The notes under the pieces: generated by a model | What the model was told of the DNA's origin: nothing | The model's input: only the letters and a program-made list of their open reading frames with translations | Database searches by the model: none | In this document: in pieces, positions 20,727 through 29,751 of the stretch | How positions within the stretch are numbered: the stretch's first letter is position 1 | Layout of the letters: each line of letters opens with the position of its first letter | Translations under genes and position numbers: made by a program | From: Cognaticolwellia beringensis | GTDB taxonomy: Bacteria > Pseudomonadota > Gammaproteobacteria > Enterobacterales > Alteromonadaceae | DNA length: 64,000 bases | Assembly: GCF_002076895.1 (NCBI RefSeq) | Contig: NZ_CP020465.1 | Span: forward strand, 1,674,001 to 1,738,000 | Direction: 5' to 3'

Positions 20727-21337
20727 GGCTTTAGCCCATCATCTTGATTTAAAGCTATACTGCGCCGTTTTGACGGCATAAATGCCGACCTACAACAACC
20801 ATTCCCAAACTTCTGTTTGTGGGTTTTTAATTCTATTTTTTGTAGGTTGGGCTTTAGCCCATCATCTTGATTTAAAGCTATATTACCCCATTTTGACGGC
20901 ATAAATGCCGACCTACAATAACCATCAACAGCCTTCTGCTTCTGGGTTTTTTATTCTATTTTTTGTAGGTTGGGCTTTAGCCCATCATCTTGATTTTAAA
21001 CTATATTGCCCCTTTTTGACGGCATAAATGCCGACCTACAACAACCATTAACAGTCTTCTGTTTGTGGGTTTTTAATTCTATTTTTTGTAGGTTGGGCTT
21101 TAGCCCATCATCTTGATTTAAAGCTATACTGCGCCGTTTTGACGGCATAAATGCCGACCTACAATAACCATTAACAGTCTCCTGCTTCTAGGTTATTTAT
21201 TTTTTTGTAGGTTGGGCTTTAGCCCATCATCTTGATTTAAAGCTATATTGCGCCTTTTTGACGGCATAAATGCCGACCTACAATCTTCACTTGCCAACAT
21301 TTGCTTGTTGGTTATGGTTTGTTAAATTTTTGCCAAT

Positions 21338-21364
21338 AAAAAAGAGGCCGCAGCCTCTTTTTTG
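21338..21364 (-). terminator. Rho-independent terminator of dsbA
   Basis: The stem AAAAGAGGC/GCCTCTTTT with a CGCA loop is flanked by A- and T-runs, 16 bases beyond the minus-strand dsbA stop. It also insulates dsbA from the repeat array. Confidence 0.88.
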
Positions 21365-21379
21365 AATCACTTTACTCGC

Positions 21380-22012
21380 TTATTTTAAGGTTAATAAGTG
21401 ATTTACAAGATTAATGTAATCTTGCTCAAAATTATTTCTATCTAGACCTTGAGCATCTACGCGGTACTTGCCGTTGACTATAACTGCAGGTACACCTGTT
21501 AAAGCGCCTTTGCTAGAAAAGTAGTCTTGTTGCTTCTTCATAGCATTAGCTTTGCTCACTACACCAAAGCTTTTCATTAACTTATCGAATTGTTCTCCAT
21601 CTGCACCGTTAAGCACAAATACGTTACGAATATCTTTTTCTGAAGTAAATACCGCTTTTTGTACATGAATGTAATTAAACATTGCCCCAACCATTTTTTT
21701 CTCTAAGCCCATTTGATGAGCAACAACAACCGCTTTACTCAACATTTGTTGTACTTTAGGAGAAGCAGCGCGTAAGAAGTCAACATGGTTCATTTCGAAC
21801 TTAGCATTTTCTGGTATTGATGTTTTTAGCTTCTGCATAAAAGGTTCAAACTGAAAACAATGAGGGCAATAAAACGAGAAAAACTCACGTACTTCTTGTT
21901 TAGCGGTGACTTCCTCACTGACTTTAGTGTAATGCTCGCCTTCAGTATAATTTGCTGCGAATGCGAATACTGGTAATAACATTAAAGCGAATAAGCTCAC
22001 TAATTTTTTCAT
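21380..22012 (-). CDS. dsbA: Thiol:disulfide interchange protein DsbA
   Basis: This 210-residue periplasmic thioredoxin-fold oxidase has a signal peptide (MKKLVSLFALMLLPVFAFA) and the redox site FYCPHCFQFEP (C49-C52), with the cis-proline loop TGVPAVIVNGKY. It introduces disulfide bonds into exported proteins and is re-oxidised by DsbB. I choose the ATG at 22012 because it gives a standard signal peptide and has AGGAA about 10 bases upstream; an in-frame ATG at 22033 only adds seven residues. It follows srkA by 58 bases on the same strand, the same srkA-dsbA order as in E. coli. Confidence 0.95.
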   Translation of the reverse strand: MKKLVSLFALMLLPVFAFAANYTEGEHYTKVSEEVTAKQEVREFFSFYCPHCFQFEPFMQKLKTSIPENAKFEMNHVDFLRAASPKVQQMLSKAVVVAHQMGLEKKMVGAMFNYIHVQKAVFTSEKDIRNVFVLNGADGEQFDKLMKSFGVVSKANAMKKQQDYFSSKGALTGVPAVIVNGKYRVDAQGLDRNNFEQDYINLVNHLLTLK

Positions 22013-22070
22013 AAAATTAAAATTCCTAATCAATAATAAATCAAAATAATTTTGCTGAACTTACTTATAC

Positions 22071-23048
22071 TTAATAAGGTAGTAAGCTCAACGGAGGCTG
22101 TTGCAATGCTGACATTTGCTCTTTAAGCATCAAAATTTGTTGTTCCCAATATTTTTCAGTATTAAACCACGGAAAATTATGAGGAAAAGCAGGGTCTTGC
22201 CAACGTTTACATAGCCATGCCATATAATTAACTACTCGCATAGTACGCAATGATTCAATTAAAGGCAATTGATTGGTCTCAAAGCGATGAAATTCATCGT
22301 AGCCCGTTAATATAGTGTCTAACTGTAATAACTGCTGCTGACGGTCACCACTGAGCATCATCCAAATATCTTGTACTGCAGGTCCCATACGACAATCATC
22401 AAGATCAACAAAGTGCGGTCCTTTATCAGTCCATAAAATGTTACCGGCATGACAATCGCCGTGCAAACGTATCTGCGATTTAGGTTGATACTGCTGGCTT
22501 GCGATGGTGATCACTTGCTCTAAAATAGTGAAAAAAGGCAGTGTTAAACTCGCGGGAACAAAGTTAGATTTTTCAATAATAAGTTGTGCCTGCTGTAGCA
22601 TTTCTTCACTATTAAATGTCGGTCGTTCAGTAAAATCTTTTTTAGCCGCCACAGCATGAATGCGCCCTAAAAATCGCCCCATCCACTCTAATTGATCTAA
22701 ATTATCGACTTCGAAAATACGACCACCGCGGCAAGGAAATATAGCAAAGTGATAACCTTCATAAGAAAATAAAGACTCACCATCTATTTTCAACGGTGCC
22801 ACTAACGGTAGCTCGCTTTTGTCTAATTCAAATGAGAATTTATGTTCTTCTCTAATTTGGGCTTCTGTCCAGCGTTGCGGTCGATAAAACTTGGTAACAT
22901 ATTTAGTTTTATCCATATCATGAAACTGATAAACGCGATTTTCATAACTATTTAACGCCAGTAAGCCGCTATCAACCGTTAAGCCCGTGCTCTCGAGGCC
23001 GTCTAGAATTAAGTCTGGCGATAGCGAAGTGAAATCAAAGACTGACAT
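22071..23048 (-). CDS. srkA: Stress response kinase A (YihE family)
   Basis: This 325-residue Ser/Thr protein kinase of the YihE/SrkA type has a kinase/APH-like fold. Visible are the catalytic-loop block RLHGDCHAGNILWTD and the metal-binding FVDLDDCRMGPAVQDIWMML. In E. coli SrkA protects against stress-induced death by countering MazEF. The start overlaps the ccoG stop by one base (TAATG), so translation is coupled. It lies directly upstream of dsbA; a shared transcript with Cpx-type envelope-stress control is known in E. coli but is not shown here. Confidence 0.92.
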   Translation of the reverse strand: MSVFDFTSLSPDLILDGLESTGLTVDSGLLALNSYENRVYQFHDMDKTKYVTKFYRPQRWTEAQIREEHKFSFELDKSELPLVAPLKIDGESLFSYEGYHFAIFPCRGGRIFEVDNLDQLEWMGRFLGRIHAVAAKKDFTERPTFNSEEMLQQAQLIIEKSNFVPASLTLPFFTILEQVITIASQQYQPKSQIRLHGDCHAGNILWTDKGPHFVDLDDCRMGPAVQDIWMMLSGDRQQQLLQLDTILTGYDEFHRFETNQLPLIESLRTMRVVNYMAWLCKRWQDPAFPHNFPWFNTEKYWEQQILMLKEQMSALQQPPLSLLPY

Positions 23049-24481
23049 TAGCGCTTATTAAAGAAGCGGCTTTCATGTTCAAGCTTAACCTCATCCGTGT
23101 CTGATACTAATTCAATAACAAAACTTATATCTGTCATATAACCTTCTAATTCGTATGGGTCAACCGAAATACTAATCGGTAAAGTATACACTTTAGCCGC
23201 TTTAACAAGTATCTCTTGTTCGCCATGCCATTTAGTATTATTAATGCCCTTTATGGACAGGCGATAGCGGTTATCTTTTTGTGACTTATTAAGAATTTTT
23301 AAGGTATAAACATTTTCTATATCACCATTAAAGTTCTCTTTTGCCAGTTCATTTCTATCGCGAATAATGTCCAGTGTTACTGGCGATCTGTTGACCATTT
23401 CTACAATCAATAAACTGGTCATTACAATCAATACCAATGCATAACCAATGAGTTTCCCCCGAACAAAATGTACTTTTTTTCCTTCTAACTCATGTTCAGT
23501 GGTATAACGAATTAACCCTTTGTCGTATCGCATTCGCTCCATAACATCATCACAGGCATCAACACAGGCACCACAATTAATACATTCATATTGTAAACCG
23601 TTACGAATATCAATGCCCGTAGGGCAAACCTGAACACAGAGATTACAGTCAATACAATCTCCTAAACCGACATCTTTTGGCACATCTTTTCTGGTTCGTG
23701 GCCCACGATTTTCACCACGTTTTGCATCGTAAGAAACGGTTAAAGTGTCTTTATCAAACATGGCTGACTGAAAACGAGCATATGGACACATATGCAAACA
23801 CATAATTTCTCGCATCCAACCCGCATTACCATAAGTACAAAAAGCAAAAAACCATACGGTGGCTGCCAAAGCAAATGAGGCATTAAAGGTGAAAAAATCA
23901 ACAAACACCTCTCGCATCGGAGCAAAGTAGCCTGCAAAGGTAAGCGCCGTTAAAATAGAAAAGAAGCCCCAACAAAAATGTTTAAGTGCTTTACGCCAAA
24001 ATTTATTGATATTCATCGCTTGGCTATCGAGCTTTTTCCGCTGATTCGCGGTGCCTTCTATTTTTTCTTCGAACCAAATAAAGATGAAAGTCCAAACAGT
24101 TTGAGGACAAAGATAACCACACCAAACTCGCCCTAAAAAAGTGGTAATAAAGAACAGTAAAAACGCACTAAGAATAAACAGCCATGCCAGTAAAGTAAGA
24201 TCTTGTGGCCAAAGCGTGACACTCCACAAGGTAAAGCGTTGTTCGCTAATATCAAACAAAATAGCTTGATGCCCGTCATACTGTAACCAAGGTAAAACAG
24301 CAAACAAGGCTAAAAAGAAAAAATTCATTTTTTGGCGCAGTTTTTGAAATACACCTTTTACTTTACGGACATAAATTTGATCGCGAGGTGCATATGCATC
24401 GCTTTTGGCGGGTTGATGAATTTGAACATTTTTAATCGGAATATACTGACTGACGTTGATGTCTTTATCTTTTGATTTCAA
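23048..24481 (-). CDS. ccoG: Cytochrome c oxidase accessory protein CcoG (FixG/RdxA family)
   Basis: This 477-residue membrane iron-sulfur protein assists copper delivery and assembly of cbb3 oxidase. Four to five membrane segments lie in the first 220 residues (LALFAVLPWLQYDGHQ, FLGRVWCGYLCPQTVW). Two 4Fe-4S motifs follow, CIDCNLCVQVCPTGIDI and CINCGACVDACDDVM. After another membrane helix (GYALVLIVMTSLLIVEMV) the FixG C-terminal Ig-like domain closes the protein. The ccoNOQP genes are not in the window. It is first in the ccoG-srkA-dsbA run. Confidence 0.94.
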   Translation of the reverse strand: MKSKDKDINVSQYIPIKNVQIHQPAKSDAYAPRDQIYVRKVKGVFQKLRQKMNFFFLALFAVLPWLQYDGHQAILFDISEQRFTLWSVTLWPQDLTLLAWLFILSAFLLFFITTFLGRVWCGYLCPQTVWTFIFIWFEEKIEGTANQRKKLDSQAMNINKFWRKALKHFCWGFFSILTALTFAGYFAPMREVFVDFFTFNASFALAATVWFFAFCTYGNAGWMREIMCLHMCPYARFQSAMFDKDTLTVSYDAKRGENRGPRTRKDVPKDVGLGDCIDCNLCVQVCPTGIDIRNGLQYECINCGACVDACDDVMERMRYDKGLIRYTTEHELEGKKVHFVRGKLIGYALVLIVMTSLLIVEMVNRSPVTLDIIRDRNELAKENFNGDIENVYTLKILNKSQKDNRYRLSIKGINNTKWHGEQEILVKAAKVYTLPISISVDPYELEGYMTDISFVIELVSDTDEVKLEHESRFFNKR

Positions 24482-24703
24482 AGCGGATCCTTTATGTCGA
24501 TAATGCCGGTCAATTATAACGGATTAGCCAACGTTACCCACCAATAAAATAGCAAAAAATTGCTTTGTGAGTATAAAATTGATTACTCTAGAGCTATTCT
24601 GATGACATTTCTTCTAACAAATCAATAATACCATATGTGGTTACTTCAATAACAACAGTTAATTGTTAGTTATTTGTACGCACAGATGATTATAAGGCAA
24701 GGT

Positions 24704-25060
24704 ATGAAAAAACTATTAATCGTGATCGTGGTGGGCGCAATATATTTTCACTTTTACCCTAATGAAAAACTCAATAGCTGGGTATTTGAACAAAAAGAAT
24801 TTGTACTGAGTTACTTTTCAGATGCAACAGATACCAAGGTGCGGTTAAAATCAGATAAAATATATCAAGACTTAGCGAAAGATTTTGGCCAATTTAACAG
24901 CCAAGAAAAAGCCTACGTCGCTGAAATTACTAGCAGTCGTGAAAAAGTAAAACGCTTTAACGAGCAATACTGTAAAAGTAAAAAACAAACACCAAAATTA
25001 CATCGAGATAACTTAGCTAAGGTGTGCCATACCATTGGTAAATACAGCAATTTATTATAG
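24704..25060 (+). CDS. Hypothetical membrane-anchored or exported protein
   Basis: This is a 118-residue protein that I do not recognise. An N-terminal hydrophobic stretch (MKKLLIVIVVGAIYFHFYP) without a clear cleavage site suggests a membrane anchor or uncleaved signal. The rest is charged, with two cysteines (EQYCKSKK and KVCHTIGKY) that could form a disulfide if periplasmic. ATG 24704 is chosen over 24674 because AAGG lies 6 bases before it and the hydrophobic segment then starts the protein. A weak hairpin at 25073-25098 follows. It is convergent with hutF. Confidence 0.6.
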   Translation: MKKLLIVIVVGAIYFHFYPNEKLNSWVFEQKEFVLSYFSDATDTKVRLKSDKIYQDLAKDFGQFNSQEKAYVAEITSSREKVKRFNEQYCKSKKQTPKLHRDNLAKVCHTIGKYSNLL

Positions 25061-25112
25061 TCGTCAGGTTAAGACGAACAGCTAAAAAGCTAATCGTCTA
25101 TCCCCTGCAAAA

Positions 25113-26477
25113 TTAAGCTGAAAGCTTAACTAATAATTTAGCGAAACTATCTGCGCTCACCTGCTCTAACGCATGTTCTGAGTCACGGATCACCCAACTT
25201 CCATTCACCATCACATCTAATACCATGTTTCGCTGGCTAGCAAATATTAGGCTGTCGAGTAAATGCTTATCATCATGAGCAAACAAGCGTAATTGACTGT
25301 CATCTAAAACCAATAAATCAGCTTGCTTGCCAAGCGCTAATGCGCCGGTATTACTATTGGTACTTTGCGCTCCACCGGCAGCGGCTTTTTGCCATAAATT
25401 AAGTCCGACAGATTTCTGCTCGCTAGTGGCTAACATTGCACGTTGCTGCTTACTTAAACGTTGTGCATATTCAAGCCAGCGCAACTCTTCGATGGGGTTG
25501 ACTGAAATGTGGCTATCAGAACCAATAGCAAAAGTGCCATGCTCCATCAAAAATTCATCGGTCGGGAATATACCATCACCTAAATTAGCTTCTGTCGTTG
25601 GGCAAATACCAGCGATTGCTTGACTAGCAATAATCCCCTTACGCTCTTCTTCATCGATATGTGTGGCGTGAATTAAACACCAATATTGGTCTAAATCTGC
25701 ATTATCGAGTAACCACTGCACAGGTCGTTGTCCATAATGAGCTAAACAATCATCCACTTCTTTTTGCTGCTCAGCAATGTGGATATGAATAGGAGCTTGT
25801 GCATCGAGTGCTCGAACATGCTCAACAGCCGCTAACAATGAGTTTTTATCAACCGCACGCAAAGAATGTGGCGCAATACCAACATTACAATTAGGCTGTA
25901 ATTGCGCCAGTTTAAAACAATCACTGACCAAATCATTAAATTGCTCAACTGAATTAATAAAGCGCTTCTGACCATCAGTCGCCGCTTGTGGACCAAAGCC
26001 ACTGAAGCGATACAAGACCGGCAATAATGTTAAACCAATACCTGATTGCTTGGCCGCTGCAAAAATAGCCTCTGCCATAGTCGCCAGTTTTTCATGGTTT
26101 TGGCCGTCAATATCATGATGTAGATAGTGAAACTCAGCCACTCGGGTGTAACCCATTTTCAACATTTCAATATAAAGCTGACGCGCAATGACTTGTGCAT
26201 CTTCTGAGGTTAGTTGCCCCAAAAATTTATACATTATATTACGCCAAGTCCAAAAGCTGTCTTGGCCTTCACTGCCTTGTTCACTGAATCCGGCAAAAGC
26301 ACGCTGAAAAGCATGAGAGTGACAATTTACCATGCCCGGAATTACCACGCCATTTGCTCGCTCTGCACCGTCAAGATAACCCGCGGTAATATCGGTAATA
26401 ACGCCGTGTTCAATGGTCAAGGTTTGCTCGCTCGCCCAGCCATCAGCTAATAATATTTTATTCGCAAAAAGTTTCAT
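25113..26477 (-). CDS. hutF: Formimidoylglutamate deiminase
   Basis: This 454-residue amidohydrolase-superfamily enzyme releases ammonia from N-formimidoyl-L-glutamate to give N-formylglutamate in the five-step histidine pathway. Metal-binding motifs are GMVNCHSHAFQRAF, the HIHIAEQ block and CLIHATHIDEEE, with IGSDSHISVNPIEELR near the end. The pairing with hutG downstream of the candidate HutC operator supports HutF over related deaminases. Start ATG 26477 lies 12 bases after the hutG stop, consistent with one operon. Confidence 0.92.
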   Translation of the reverse strand: MKLFANKILLADGWASEQTLTIEHGVITDITAGYLDGAERANGVVIPGMVNCHSHAFQRAFAGFSEQGSEGQDSFWTWRNIMYKFLGQLTSEDAQVIARQLYIEMLKMGYTRVAEFHYLHHDIDGQNHEKLATMAEAIFAAAKQSGIGLTLLPVLYRFSGFGPQAATDGQKRFINSVEQFNDLVSDCFKLAQLQPNCNVGIAPHSLRAVDKNSLLAAVEHVRALDAQAPIHIHIAEQQKEVDDCLAHYGQRPVQWLLDNADLDQYWCLIHATHIDEEERKGIIASQAIAGICPTTEANLGDGIFPTDEFLMEHGTFAIGSDSHISVNPIEELRWLEYAQRLSKQQRAMLATSEQKSVGLNLWQKAAAGGAQSTNSNTGALALGKQADLLVLDDSQLRLFAHDDKHLLDSLIFASQRNMVLDVMVNGSWVIRDSEHALEQVSADSFAKLLVKLSA

Positions 26478-26489
26478 TAATACCTACCA

Positions 26490-27296
26490 TTAATCCTTAG
26501 CGTTTTTACTTAAAGTTGCAGCAAAAGTTATCAGCGCTTTCACTAACGCTTCAAGTTTAGGTTGCACTTGCATAGCAAGAGTTTCGTTATATGTCATGGC
26601 TTGCTCATTCATATAAGTGAACTGCGAAAGCTCTAGCTGAATAGCGTGCAAGCCATTATCAGGTTGGCCGAATGCACGCGTAATATAGCCACCTTTAAAT
26701 CGGCCATTACATACCATAGTGTAAGGGGCATAATCTAAACCGACCAAGGTGGAAATTAATTCAGGTGAACAACTTTTACCGTCGGCATTGCCAAAATTAA
26801 AATCAGGTAGTTGACCTTGAAAAAATCTCGGCACATGTGATTGAATTGAATGTGCTTCTAGCAACACGGCTTGACCGAACTCGGCTTTTATAGCCTGCAT
26901 GGTTGACTTCAACGCCTGATGGTAAGGTTGCCAATAGTTTTTTACACGTTCAGTTATTTGTTCAGAAGTAGGCGCGCATCCCTCTTTATATAAAGGCGAC
27001 AAATCAAATGCGGTAGTAGGACAAAGCTCAGTATTATTAGCACCTGGATATAAATCGACACCGTCCGGATCACGATTTAAGTCAATGACATAACGGTTAT
27101 ACTTAGGCATTAATATATAAGCGCCTAGCGCTTTCGCAAAAGCATATAAGCGATCCATATACCAATCAGTGTCGGCAACTTCACGACCTTTAGCTGTCAT
27201 AACTTCAGCAATATCTGCCGGTATTGCTTCACCATTATGTGGCATGCTGATAAGCAAAGGCACAGAGCCTTTAATTAAGGTGTAACTGTCTGACAT
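26490..27296 (-). CDS. hutG: N-formylglutamate deformylase
   Basis: This 268-residue zinc-dependent N-formylglutamate amidohydrolase converts N-formylglutamate to glutamate and formate, the last step of the HutF-HutG route. Visible motifs are PLLISMPHNGEAIP near the N-terminus, YNRYVIDLNRDPDG and VLLEAHSIQSHVPR. It is first in the hutG-hutF pair. An exact TTGTATATACAA palindrome lies 15 bases before its start, suggesting control by a HutC-type repressor. hutU, hutH, hutI and hutC are not in this window. Confidence 0.93.
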   Translation of the reverse strand: MSDSYTLIKGSVPLLISMPHNGEAIPADIAEVMTAKGREVADTDWYMDRLYAFAKALGAYILMPKYNRYVIDLNRDPDGVDLYPGANNTELCPTTAFDLSPLYKEGCAPTSEQITERVKNYWQPYHQALKSTMQAIKAEFGQAVLLEAHSIQSHVPRFFQGQLPDFNFGNADGKSCSPELISTLVGLDYAPYTMVCNGRFKGGYITRAFGQPDNGLHAIQLELSQFTYMNEQAMTYNETLAMQVQPKLEALVKALITFAATLSKNAKD

Positions 27297-27310
27297 TCAT
27301 TCCTCTCAAA

Positions 27311-27322
27311 TTGTATATACAA
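27311..27322. promoter_or_regulatory. Candidate HutC operator
   Basis: Perfect 12-bp palindrome TTGTATATACAA, 15 bases upstream of hutG. It closely resembles the TGTATATACA-type sites bound by GntR-family HutC repressors, which respond to urocanate. The family match is from memory of published sites; binding is inferred. Confidence 0.6.
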
Positions 27323-27628
27323 CTTCCTTAAAGTTAATTTACCACCTCAGTAATAAAACAGGAAATTATTTCTCTCTTTAGCAGCTAATTCGTTTTGTTG
27401 ATATGTGCAAAATCAGTGCGAACCACAAGCTGCATCAAAGGTGCTCGAAGTATTGATACTGGCAGTAAAAATTCTTAAGATAAGATAACATTTTATATAA
27501 AGCCAATATCAATCGATTTTATCAATCATAAAGTACAATATTAATCACTTTATTTAAAATGGAACTTATTCGATAATAACAACATATCGAGCAACACCAC
27601 TATTTTAGAAACTATAGACGGAGCCATT
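27323..27628. promoter_or_regulatory. Divergent intergenic region between hutG and the Prx-Grx gene
   Basis: I see no gene in these 306 bases. The left end should hold the hutG promoter, and the right end has GGAG at 27620-27623 as the ribosome site of the peroxiredoxin fusion. I could not identify an OxyR site with confidence. Confidence 0.45.
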
Positions 27629-28357
27629 ATGTTAGAAAATAAAGAGCAACAAAAAGTCCCTAATGTTACTTTCACATTAAGAGCAAACGACGAGTGGACA
27701 ACGCGCAGTAGTGACGAAATTTTTAACGATAAAACTGTCGTAGTTTTTTCATTACCTGGTGCTTTTACACCTACTTGTTCATCTTCACATTTACCACGTT
27801 ATAACGAATTGGCACCAACGCTATTCAAAAATGGCGTTGATGAAATTATTTGTATGTCAGTTAACGACACGTTCGTTATGAATGCTTGGGCAGAACATCA
27901 AGATGCCGACAACATTAGTTTTATTCCTGACGGCAACGGCCAGTTTACTGATGCCATGGGCATGTTAGTTGATAAAGCTGATATTGGATTTGGCAAACGC
28001 AGCTGGCGTTATGCAATGCTAGTTAAAAATGGCGTGATTGAAAAAATGTTTATCGAACCTGACTTACCCGGTGACCCGTTTGAAGTTTCTGACGCCGACA
28101 CTATGTTAAAACATATTAATCCGTCAGCATGTCAAACATCAGCTATTACCGTTTTTAGCAAGCCAACTTGCCCATATTGCAAAAAAGCCAAAGCATTGTT
28201 AACTGAAAAAGGCTTAACATTTGAAGAGTTAGAAGTCGGTAAAGATGTTAACTTAACGATGTTTAAGGCAATAACTAACTCAGACACCGTACCGCAAGTA
28301 TTTATTGACGGAAAAAATATTGGTGGCAGCGAAGCTTTAGAAGCTCACTTTAGTTAA
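27629..28357 (+). CDS. Peroxiredoxin-glutaredoxin fusion (hybrid Prx5)
   Basis: This 242-residue bifunctional protein has a Prx5-type peroxiredoxin domain (about 10-165) with the peroxidatic cysteine in PGAFTPTCSSSHLPRY (C50). A glutaredoxin domain (about 170-242) carries KPTCPYCKKAKALL (C181 and C184) and TVPQVFIDGKNIGG. The glutaredoxin part recycles the peroxiredoxin with glutathione, making a self-contained peroxide reductase, as shown for the Haemophilus and Chromatium hybrids. It is cytoplasmic and monocistronic. A clean terminator follows. Confidence 0.94.
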   Translation: MLENKEQQKVPNVTFTLRANDEWTTRSSDEIFNDKTVVVFSLPGAFTPTCSSSHLPRYNELAPTLFKNGVDEIICMSVNDTFVMNAWAEHQDADNISFIPDGNGQFTDAMGMLVDKADIGFGKRSWRYAMLVKNGVIEKMFIEPDLPGDPFEVSDADTMLKHINPSACQTSAITVFSKPTCPYCKKAKALLTEKGLTFEELEVGKDVNLTMFKAITNSDTVPQVFIDGKNIGGSEALEAHFS

Positions 28358-28398
28358 TAATAAGTGAACAAAATAAGCTAAATTTAGCTTAACGATTA

Positions 28399-28426
28399 AA
28401 AAACGACGCAATAGCGTCGTTTTTTG
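28399..28426 (+). terminator. Terminator after the Prx-Grx gene
   Basis: The stem AAAACGACGC/GCGTCGTTTT has an AATA loop and is followed by a T-run. Confidence 0.88.
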
Positions 28427-28493
28427 TTTTAGCTTTTTAACTATTTAACTTCGCCATGGTAGAATAACGCTTAAAATTGCAAAGGCCAAACAT

Positions 28494-28736
28494 ATGGATC
28501 ATCAACCCTACAACCCATTGCACGGGTTAACGTTAAAAGTTATCGTGACACAATTAGTCGAACACTTTGGTTTCCCTTACCTTGGCAAGGAAATAAAAAT
28601 TCGTTGTTTTACCGATGATCCTAGTATTAACTCAAGCTTAAAATTTCTTAGAAAAACCCCATGGGCAAGAGAAAAAGTAGAAGCGCTTTATATTCAGCAC
28701 AAAAGTAAACTCAGCGATGAAAACGAATCTACTTGA
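28494..28736 (+). CDS. VF530 family DNA-binding protein
   Basis: This 80-residue protein matches the VF530 (DUF2132) family over its full length: NPLHGLTLKVIVTQLVEHFG, IKIRCFTDDPSINSSLKFLR and KTPWAREKVEALY. The structure of the Vibrio fischeri member suggested a DNA-binding fold; the cellular role is unknown. It has no signal peptide. It lies 88 bases before purU on the same strand. Confidence 0.88.
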   Translation: MDHQPYNPLHGLTLKVIVTQLVEHFGFPYLGKEIKIRCFTDDPSINSSLKFLRKTPWAREKVEALYIQHKSKLSDENEST

Positions 28737-28824
28737 ATAAGCATTAGTATATAGCACAATAGTATTTATCAAGATGGCAATAAAGTGCCAGACTGCTGAC
28801 ATATAACCACAGAAGTTTTTTCAT

Positions 28825-29685
28825 ATGACAAACACCCATCACTACATTTTAACTTGGCAATGCCCTGATACTTCCGGCGTGCTAGCAAAAGTCAGTCAAA
28901 GTTTATTCCAACATGGCGCTTTTATTACTGAAACTAGCCAATACAGTGATCCTTACACCGATACATTTTTTTCTCGTATTGCTTTTGATGACCGAGAGCT
29001 TACTGTCAGCTTTGATGAGTTTAGCCAAGCCATTGAACTGTTAGCAAAACCTTTAAACATGAACTATCACCTTAGAGAAAGAGAGAACTTTCCTAATGTG
29101 GTTATCGCTGTTTCTAAAGATGATCACTGTTTAGTCTCATTGCTAACAAAATGGAAGGCAGGTGCTTTACCGGTGAATATCGTTGCCATCACTTCAAATC
29201 ATCAAGATTGTCAGGCGCTGGCGCAGTGGCATAACGTGCCATTTCATCACCTACCGGTTAATAAAGAAAATAAAGCACAACAAGAGCAAGCCTTACTCGA
29301 TATTTATCAGCAATATAATGGTGATTTACTGGTACTTGCTCGCTACATGCAAATATTATCAGATGAACTGTGTAACAGTTTACGTGGACAAGCAATTAAT
29401 ATTCATCACTCTTTTTTACCCAGCTTTAAAGGTGCAAAACCTTATCATCAAGCCCATAAGCGTGGTGTTAAAATTATAGGTGCAACAGCACATTATGTTA
29501 CAGCAGACCTTGATGAAGGGCCGATCATTGTACAAGAAGTTAAACCTATCAACCATGCCTTTACCATCGAGCAAATGGTACATTTAGGTCACGATTTAGA
29601 AGCAACGGCTTTGTGTCATGCCGTAAAAATGCATGCTGAACAACGCATCTGTATCAATAAAGATAAAACCGTTATTTTAAATTAA
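28825..29685 (+). CDS. purU: Formyltetrahydrofolate deformylase
   Basis: This 286-residue enzyme hydrolyses 10-formyltetrahydrofolate to formate and tetrahydrofolate, feeding PurT and balancing one-carbon pools. It has an N-terminal ACT-type domain (about 5-85; LTWQCPDTSGVLAKVSQSLF) and a formyltransferase-fold catalytic domain. The latter contains ARYMQILSDELC, INIHHSFLPSFKGAKPYHQA and GATAHYVTADLDEGPII, with the Asn-His-Asp catalytic set expected for the family. Length is typical. The ACT domain is the usual methionine/glycine sensor in PurU. Confidence 0.94.
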   Translation: MTNTHHYILTWQCPDTSGVLAKVSQSLFQHGAFITETSQYSDPYTDTFFSRIAFDDRELTVSFDEFSQAIELLAKPLNMNYHLRERENFPNVVIAVSKDDHCLVSLLTKWKAGALPVNIVAITSNHQDCQALAQWHNVPFHHLPVNKENKAQQEQALLDIYQQYNGDLLVLARYMQILSDELCNSLRGQAINIHHSFLPSFKGAKPYHQAHKRGVKIIGATAHYVTADLDEGPIIVQEVKPINHAFTIEQMVHLGHDLEATALCHAVKMHAEQRICINKDKTVILN

Positions 29686-29751
29686 ATTTAATCAGAGATG
29701 TAAGCTGCAAAGACACATTTCCAAGCTGTTTTATTAGGTTAACTCTGCTAC

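Larger units (their letters stand above)
19350..21283. repeat. Tandem REP/BIME-type repeat array, period about 123 bp, interrupted by an IS
   Basis: Two palindromic elements alternate. One, read on the minus strand, is GTAGGTCGGCATTTATGCCG; its plus-strand copies start at 19350, 20772, 20895, 21018, 21141 and 21260. The other, on the plus strand, is GTAGGTTGGGCTTTAGCCCA, starting at 19421 (split by the IS), 20842, 20965, 21088 and 21207. Both begin with GTAG followed by an imperfect palindrome, the classical REP layout, and face each other across a 40-50 base spacer. Spacing of the units after the IS is 123, 123, 123 and 119 bases, and removing the IS restores about 124 for the first. No RAYT transposase gene lies in the window. 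Confidence 0.85.

Noticed and set aside
20705..20902. A 65-codon minus-strand frame in the repeat array
   Set aside because: Its sequence is made only of the repeat unit (internally duplicated peptide) and extends into the IS end; it is an artefact of the repeats.
19350..21283. CRISPR array
   Set aside because: The repeats are about 123 bp apart, whole units including spacers are similar to each other, and no cas genes are near.
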